A DNA stretch of 64,000 bases, taken from the NCBI RefSeq assembly GCF_016714285.1, contig NZ_JADJNN010000003.1:62001-126000 (forward strand), written 5' to 3'. Of the stretch, positions 57,873-64,000 are shown in pieces (the stretch's first letter is position 1; each line of letters opens with the position of its first letter). The notes under the pieces were generated by a model that worked only from the letters and a program-made list of their open reading frames with translations, did no database searches and was not told the DNA's origin. Position numbers and translations under genes: made by a program. The DNA is from Nannocystis sp. (GTDB lineage: Bacteria; Myxococcota_A; Polyangia; Nannocystales; Nannocystaceae).

Positions 57873-59583
57873 CTAGGCGGCGAGGTGGGGCGGCCAGCGG
57901 AGCTCGGCGGCGGAGGGGTGGAGGACGGCGTGGAGCTCGCTGGCGGTGAGGAAGGGGGCGGCGCCGGCGAGGAGCTGGTCGAGGAGGGCGGTGAACAGGA
58001 AGGCGTGGCCGCTGCTGGCGAAGCCGGCCTCGTCGAGGGCGACCTTGCTGCGGATCGTTCGCACGGGGGCGCCGCGGTGGACGCGGGTGACGAGGTCGCG
58101 CTCGATGCCGCGGACGGCGTCGATCTGGCGGGCGTTGCTGCGGCCGAGGGGGGTGTGCAGGCGGGCCGGGGCGTTGTGCAGGGCGAGCAGGTCGCGCAGG
58201 GCGGCGGGCTCGTGCAGGCCGCGGGCGGCGAGGCCGAGGTGGGCGAGCAGGTGCCACTGGGCGTCGTCGCCGAGCGGGGCGCGGATCGGCGGCGTGATCG
58301 GGGTGAGGTTCTGGTAGCCGCGGAACAGGGCGCCGGGCGGGGCGCCGTGGAGGTCGCCGACGCCGAGCTGCAGCGGGAGGTCGCGGTTGCTGCACACGAG
58401 GTCGACGCTGAGCAGCTCGTCGGGGAGGGTGGGGTGGTTCGGGGCGTCGCGCGGGAGCAGGTAGGTGTCGACGCCGCCGTCGACGGCGGCGACGCGGCGC
58501 AGGGCGTAGCGCGGCGCACCTGGCTCGAAGGACAGGTCGTGGAGGGGGCTGTAGACGCGACGCTGACCGCGGGCGCGGTCGTTGCCGACGACGCGGGTGA
58601 CGGCGTGGACCTCGGCGTGGCGCGGGTCGTGGTCGTCGGGGCGCAGGAGGTGCTCGCGGGTGAGGGGGGTGTGCGCGAGCGGGGCGGCGGTGGTGTCGAA
58701 GAGGTTGACGGCAGGGGGTGCAGTGGAGGCGAAAGCTGCTGGCGTCGATCGCCGCGGGGAGGGGCGGCGGGCGGTCGAAGGAGAAGACGAGGGTGAGCTC
58801 CGTGGTGGCCGGGGCGACGGTGTGGAGGCCGAGGATGTCGAGGAAGTGGGCGCGCTCGGGGAGGGTGAAGCGCTCGAGCAGGAGGCGGTGGGCGGGCGGC
58901 GCGGTGTCGGGCCAGGGGTAGACGGGCGGGTCGCCGCGCAGGCCGACGGGGTCGATCGCGGTGGCGGGGAGGCGGGCGAGCTCGCGGTCGTCGACGACGA
59001 GGGCGAGGCCGTCGCAGTGGCGGCAGAACCACTGCATGAGGGTGGCGGGCTGGGCGGGGAGGCTGTGGTGGAGGTAGAGGCGGAGGCGCTCGAGCTCGGC
59101 GAAGACGCCGCGACAGGCGTCGCGGGTGCGCAGGGTGAGGCGGATCTGCGGGCGGGCGGCGAGGCGGTCGTCGAGGGTCGCGTCGATGAGCTCGAGCGGG
59201 TAGAGGTCGAGCTCGAAGCAGGTGCGGAAGCGGCAGACGGCGCCGTCGACGGGGCGGGCGAGCAGCGGGCGATGACGGGCGATCCGCTGGCGTGTGCGCA
59301 GAGCGCTGAGGTTGGGCGTGAACTCGACGATCGTGGCGGCCGGGATGGCGCGGAGGATCTGCGGGAGGAGCAGGTCGCCGAGGGCGTCGATGAAGGCCGG
59401 GGCGGCGGCGTCGAGGCGGGCGTGCACGCCGGCGGTGAGGAAGGCGTGGGCCTCGATCAGGCGCTCAAGGTCGGGGTCGTCGGTCGCGAGCGTGCCGGCG
59501 AGGCCGGGGTGGAGGTCGGCGAAGCTGCGGGCGGCGCCGCGGAAGTGCTGGAGCTCGCGCTTGTAGAGGTCGAGGTGGTTCAT
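57873..59583 (-). CDS. tssF: TssF, T6SS baseplate protein, interrupted by a one-base frameshift
   Basis: The N-terminal part (59583 to about 58716) has the family start MNHLDLYKRELQHFRGAARSF, LILPQILRAIPA-type and VFSFDRPPPL segments. At 58714-58718 an extra G (five G in the plus strand) shifts the frame. In the next frame the sequence continues AVNLFDTTAAPLAHTPL and VYSPLHDLSFEPG with no stop to 57873, which is the expected TssF core and end. Removing one base gives one 569-residue protein. In the unshifted frame the reading continues by chance into the FHA gene. The ATG at 59583 has no ribosome site but a run of seven A before it. Confidence 0.85.
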
Positions 59584-59592
59584 ATTTTTTTG

Positions 59593-59961
59593 CTAGCCGA
59601 GGTCGATGCGGCCGCTGGGGGTGAGGAGGGCGCGCAGGCGCAGGGGGACGCCGGCGAGCTGGGCGTCGATCTCGAGGCTGTGCGGGCCGCCGGAGCGGAC
59701 CTGGACGCCGCGCAGGCGCGGCTCGTGGCGGGCGATCGCGGCGCGCAGGCCGTGCTGCAGGGCGGTGCTGGCGGCGGGGAATTGGTGCAGCAGATCGGCG
59801 AGGTCGGGGACGCCGAAGTCGGGGGCGGCCGGGCTGTCACCGGGGCGGGTGTTGAAGAGGAGGCGCAGGTTGGCGAGCACCGAGCTGAGCTCGTCGTCGC
59901 CGGGGAGGCCCTGCAGGCGGGTGAGGAGGCCGCGCGGTGCGGTGCGATCGGTGATCGGCAT
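59593..59961 (-). CDS. tssE: TssE, T6SS baseplate protein (gp25-like)
   Basis: A 122-residue protein with the gp25-like pattern: ELSSVLANLRLLFNTRPGDSPAAPDFG (about 25-50, with the common NTRxG and P-x-FG motifs), then helical and strand segments ending LRLRALLTPSG. It is the first gene of the main T6SS operon. The stop lies nine bases before the tssF start, so the two are translated together. The 237 bases upstream (59962-60198) contain no gene and should hold the operon promoter, though I see no clear consensus. Confidence 0.92.
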   Translation of the reverse strand: MPITDRTAPRGLLTRLQGLPGDDELSSVLANLRLLFNTRPGDSPAAPDFGVPDLADLLHQFPAASTALQHGLRAAIARHEPRLRGVQVRSGGPHSLEIDAQLAGVPLRLRALLTPSGRIDLG

Positions 59962-60198
59962 GACAGCGGCGATGGCCTGTCACGCGATGCGAGTGGTCGC
60001 CAGCGGTTTGGCTGCGGATTTTTGTGGGCTCGCAGATCGTGCGAGCGGGGTCACCGAGATTGCTGGGCGTGGGGAGGAGTGTCGGATCGCGAACGCGGGT
60101 GGTGAGCCTCACCGATCACAGGGTCGGTGAAGTGGCGCATGCGATCTGGCGAGGGTTCGTCGCGGTCGAGCGCGGGCTGTTTGTCGCGCAGGACGCGC

Positions 60199-61311
60199 TC
60201 AGGACCTCGGCGGAGCCGCGACTGGCTTCGCGGCGGTGGGAGCCCGGGGGGCGATGCGGGCGCGGGCGACGATGCCGCTGAGCCACGCGTCCTGGGCGGG
60301 GTCCGGCATGGCGTTCTGGCGGGCGCGGGCGATGAGGCTGTCGAGGTCGGGCGGGCGCGCGGGGTCGTCGGTGTCGTTGTGCTGGATCGTCTGCAGGACG
60401 CTGAGCAGCATGTGCTCGCTGCGGGCGCGCTCCTTCTCGAGGCTGCGACGGTCGTAGATCGTTCGCCCGAGCCAGATCAGGAGGATGGCGACGACGAGGC
60501 TGAGGATGATGGTCAACCAGTTGAACAGGCTGAGGCCGTCCTTGGGGGCGAGCGAGATGCCGAGCTCGCTCATGCCGTCGTTGGCGCCGAGGACGGCGTC
60601 CTTGGTGATCTGGCGGACGAGGCCGCCGATCGCCTGGTTGGTCTGGGCGCCGAGGAGGTCGTGCACGGCGGGCTTGATGTCGTCGCGGATCGCGTGGCCG
60701 AGGGCGGGGCCGAGGTCCTCGGCGATCATCTTCTTGAGCGCGGGGCTCAGGTCCTCGGCGATCACCTTGTGGAGGGCCGGGCCGAGGTCGTCGCGCAGGC
60801 CGCGGGCGGTCGACTGGGTGAGCGCCGTCATGCCGGTGCGGATGACGCCGTCGACGAAGCTGCTGGTGAGGCGCTTGTTCTCGGGGCTGACGGCCGAGGC
60901 GATCGCGCCGCCGACGATCGCCTCGACCGCGCGCGTGGCGGCTGGCGATATCTCCTCGCCCAGGGCCCGCGAGAGGGCGGTGGAGACGGTGCGGATGTAG
61001 GCCTCGCTGAGCTCGCGGATCTTCTGGTGGCGGGCCTCCTCGGTGAGGCCGTCGAGGGCGCCGCCGGTGATCGCGGCCGTGAAGTCGTGGGCGGCCTGGC
61101 GCAGCTCCGGGTCGTTGACCAGGCGCCGCATGAGCTCCTGGTTCTCGGGGTCGTTGAGGGCGCGCAGGGTCTCCTCGATGCCGGCCGGGACCGCGGTGCG
61201 GACGATGCGGTTGGTGCCCGGACCGAGACAGGCGGCCTGCGTGGCGACCAGGCCGAGAGCGAGGCCGAACGCGAGGCGGCTGGCGCGGCGCCGGGGTCGA
61301 GGGCGAGGCAT
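60199..61311 (-). CDS. Lipoprotein/membrane protein, unknown function
   Basis: A 370-residue protein. The N-terminus MPRPRPRRRASRLAFGLALGLVATQAAC fits a lipoprotein or membrane signal with Cys about 28. Residues 60-250 are regular amphipathic helices (TEEARHQKIRELSEAYIRTVSTAL, DDLGPALHKVIAEDLSPALKKMIAEDLGPAL, where LGPAL-x-IAEDL repeats). A strong membrane span lies about 270-290 (LTIILSLVVAILLIWLG), followed by a basic C-terminal region. It is upstream of the T6SS operon on the same strand; no recognised family. Confidence 0.75.
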   Translation of the reverse strand: MPRPRPRRRASRLAFGLALGLVATQAACLGPGTNRIVRTAVPAGIEETLRALNDPENQELMRRLVNDPELRQAAHDFTAAITGGALDGLTEEARHQKIRELSEAYIRTVSTALSRALGEEISPAATRAVEAIVGGAIASAVSPENKRLTSSFVDGVIRTGMTALTQSTARGLRDDLGPALHKVIAEDLSPALKKMIAEDLGPALGHAIRDDIKPAVHDLLGAQTNQAIGGLVRQITKDAVLGANDGMSELGISLAPKDGLSLFNWLTIILSLVVAILLIWLGRTIYDRRSLEKERARSEHMLLSVLQTIQHNDTDDPARPPDLDSLIARARQNAMPDPAQDAWLSGIVARARIAPRAPTAAKPVAAPPRS

Positions 61312-61389
61312 TCGCGGCCAGCATAACCGATGGCGGCGGGGCCGCGATTTTCACGGGTTTGGGCGGGTCGACTGGCCCGGCGGAGCGCG

Positions 61390-62286
61390 TCAGGGCCAGG
61401 TGCCGGCGACGATCCGCTCGATGCCGGCGAGGTCGCGGCGGGTGGCGATGTCGATGAAGCCGCGCTGTGCGAGGGCTGCGCGGGTGGCCTCGGCCTGACC
61501 GACGCCGATCTCGAGGTAGAGGTGAGCGCCGGGGGCGAGGAGGGGCGGCGCGTCGTGGATCAGGCGGCGGACGAGGTCGAGGCCGTCGGGGCCGCCGTCG
61601 AGGGCGAGGTGAGGCTCGAAGCGGACGACCTCGGGCTGCAAGCCGGCGATGTCGGCGGTGGGGATGTAGGGGAGGTTGGCGGCGATGGCGTCGAAGCCGG
61701 CCTCGGGGCGCGGGACGCTGGCGAGCAGATCCGAGCGGAGCAGCTCGAGCTCGAGGCCGAGGCGGGTGGCGTTGTCGCGGGCGACGGCGAGGGCATCGTC
61801 GGAGTGGTCGCAGGCGACGACGTGGACGTCGCGGCGGTTGTGCTTGACGGCGAGGGCGATGGCGCCGGAGCCGGTGCCGACGTCGAGGACGTGCACGGGG
61901 CTCTGGGCGAAGGGGAGGCCGCTGAGGAGCCAGTCGACGAGGTGTTCGGTCTCGGGGCGGGGGATGAGGACGCGGGGGTCGACGTGGAGGTCGAGGCCGA
62001 GGGCGTGGAAGCCCCGCTTGCCGGCGATGTAGGCGACGGGTTCGCGGGCGAGGCGACGGCGGATGAGGTCGCGGAGGGTGGCGCGGGCGGGCTCGTCGAC
62101 CTGCTGATCGAAGCGGAGGTAGATCTGCATGCGCTCGCAGCCGAGGGCCTGGGAGAGCAGGTGGAGGGCGTCGGTGCGGGGCTCGTCGAGGCCCTCGCGG
62201 GTGAAGCGGTCGCAGGTCCACTGCAGCAGCTCGGCGACGGTCCAGAGCTTCTCGCGCGCGGGCCGGGTGTTGGCGTCGGCGGGCAT
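61390..62286 (-). CDS. prmC: PrmC, release-factor glutamine methyltransferase
   Basis: A 298-residue SAM-dependent enzyme that methylates the GGQ glutamine of RF1 and RF2. The N-terminal helical domain is followed by the SAM motif VLDVGTGSGAIAL (about 133-145, GxGSG) and the catalytic NLPY (204-207), the form of the NPPY motif found in many PrmC proteins. EIGVGQ and the final GIERIVAG also match. It lies among single-copy genes; no operon partner. Confidence 0.9.
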   Translation of the reverse strand: MPADANTRPAREKLWTVAELLQWTCDRFTREGLDEPRTDALHLLSQALGCERMQIYLRFDQQVDEPARATLRDLIRRRLAREPVAYIAGKRGFHALGLDLHVDPRVLIPRPETEHLVDWLLSGLPFAQSPVHVLDVGTGSGAIALAVKHNRRDVHVVACDHSDDALAVARDNATRLGLELELLRSDLLASVPRPEAGFDAIAANLPYIPTADIAGLQPEVVRFEPHLALDGGPDGLDLVRRLIHDAPPLLAPGAHLYLEIGVGQAEATRAALAQRGFIDIATRRDLAGIERIVAGTWP

Positions 62287-62308
62287 GGGCGCGGGAGGAT
62301 AGCGGTTG

Positions 62309-63535
<1,227 letters not shown>

Positions 63536-63606
63536 GGGGTGGCGCGGGGTCCCGAGGATGCTCCCGGCGTCGGCAGCCGACAAGGGCTGGGCTTCGGGGC
63601 CTGGTT

Positions 63607-63999
63607 TCAGGGGGCGGCGAGGGCCTGGCGGATGCCGTCCTCGATCGCTTGGGTGGCGCCGGGGGGTGAGCCGCCCTGGACGAAGACGATGTGGCCAGCG
63701 CGGTCGAGGACGACGACTGTCGGGAGCGCGGCGACCTGCAGGCGGGCCGCGAGCGCGCCCTGCGGGTCCCATCCGAGGTCGAAGCCGCGGGTGCGCAGGC
63801 CGGGTTCGGGGCTCAGGGTCGCGCGCTCGCTGTCCATGGCGATGACGACGACGGCGAGGCGCTCGGGGGTGTGGAGCTGGACGAGGCGGTTGTAGAAGGC
63901 GAAGGACTCGGACCAGCGGTCGGCCCAGGTGGCGCTGAGCTCGAGGACGACGACGCGGCCGCGGAGTTCGTCGAGCGGGAGGCCGGCGCCGTCGACGAG
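63607..63999 (-). CDS. TlpA/peroxiredoxin-like thioredoxin-fold protein, no Cys motif, cut by window edge
   Basis: The 130 residues visible continue past the right edge. The thioredoxin-fold strand VVVLELSATWADRWSE sits where the usual WCxxC motif occurs; here it reads WADRW, so both Cys are missing. The cis-Pro region is VAALPTVVVLDRAG, as expected, and the end is a helix GATQAIEDGIRQAL. Probably a redox-inactive TlpA-like protein or one with another partner. The start lies outside the window. Confidence 0.7.
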   Translation of the reverse strand, partial: LVDGAGLPLDELRGRVVVLELSATWADRWSESFAFYNRLVQLHTPERLAVVVIAMDSERATLSPEPGLRTRGFDLGWDPQGALAARLQVAALPTVVVLDRAGHIVFVQGGSPPGATQAIEDGIRQALAAP

Positions 64000-64000
64000 C

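Noticed and set aside
55510..59583. Single 1357-residue TssF-FHA protein
   Set aside because: The middle 500 residues are Arg/Pro-rich nonsense; TssF, TssG and the FHA protein are separate genes and this frame results from the one-base shift in tssF.

Overview
The window is very GC-rich DNA (third codon positions nearly all G or C, long spurious antisense frames, GTG starts) from a predatory-type delta-proteobacterial lineage. Lipoproteins with SN/TI/TA-type linkers, a von Willebrand lipoprotein, MmcQ/YjbR with a histone-H1-like tail, several FHA proteins and an ECF sigma/anti-sigma operon suggest a myxobacterium, most likely Nannocystis or a relative. That assignment is inference from gene style, not from a marker gene.

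Layout. 1-4.9 kb: the tail of one ThiF/nitroreductase protein (Rv1355c-like), a GNAT-fold protein, a STAS-like protein, then a complete second Rv1355c-like fusion. 5-8 kb (minus): ECF sigma factor, putative anti-sigma factor and three overlapping envelope genes, two of them Cys-rich lipoproteins. 8.2-11.6 kb (plus): rsuA, a radical-SAM activase and a sulfite/nitrite reductase. 11.6-17.1 kb (minus): a TPR lipoprotein with a degenerate aspartyl-protease-like fold, a flippase-like membrane protein and clpB. 17.2-25 kb (plus): thioredoxin-TPR lipoprotein, small membrane protein, vWA lipoprotein, adenosine-deaminase-family enzyme and a 1020-residue lipoprotein. 25-29 kb (minus): an ABC importer ATPase and permease followed by two overlapping genes (possibly DUF6978-like, then DUF1828-like plus GNAT). 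29-32.5 kb: two lipoproteins and a frameshifted MmcQ/YjbR gene.

32.6-60 kb is a type VI secretion (T6SS) island. On the minus strand it reads tssE, tssF, tssG, FHA, lipoprotein, tssJ, tssK, tssL, tssM, a second tssC-like gene, vgrG, a TPR protein, PAAR-Rhs. Hcp stands alone on the plus strand with its own terminator. A second minus-strand set reads tssB, tssC, a membrane protein and an FHA-murein endopeptidase fusion. An FHA-beta-propeller protein flanks it on the plus strand. I found neither tssA nor a dedicated clpV; clpB lies 17 kb away and looks like the ordinary disaggregase. 60-64 kb holds a lipoprotein/membrane protein, prmC, an MscS channel and a TlpA-like protein cut by the window edge.

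The most striking signal is an interspersed near-palindrome of about 20 bp, roughly GGCTGTCC-NNN-GGGACAGGT, with more than 50 recognisable copies. It occurs between genes, across stop codons and inside many genes, where its reading frames give recurring peptides (TCPxxQ, PVPxDS/PVPEAS, LSxGT/LSQRP). Copies form local tandem arrays with fixed periods (21, 34, 35 and 39 bp), are homogenised within each array and are densest in the T6SS island. They build the N-terminal tail of one protein and the C-terminal tail of TssJ, and one lies between two exact copies of a membrane-helix segment in TssM. Two reading-frame breaks stand out: a G10 run that separates the YjbR domain from its lysine-rich tail, and one extra base in tssF.
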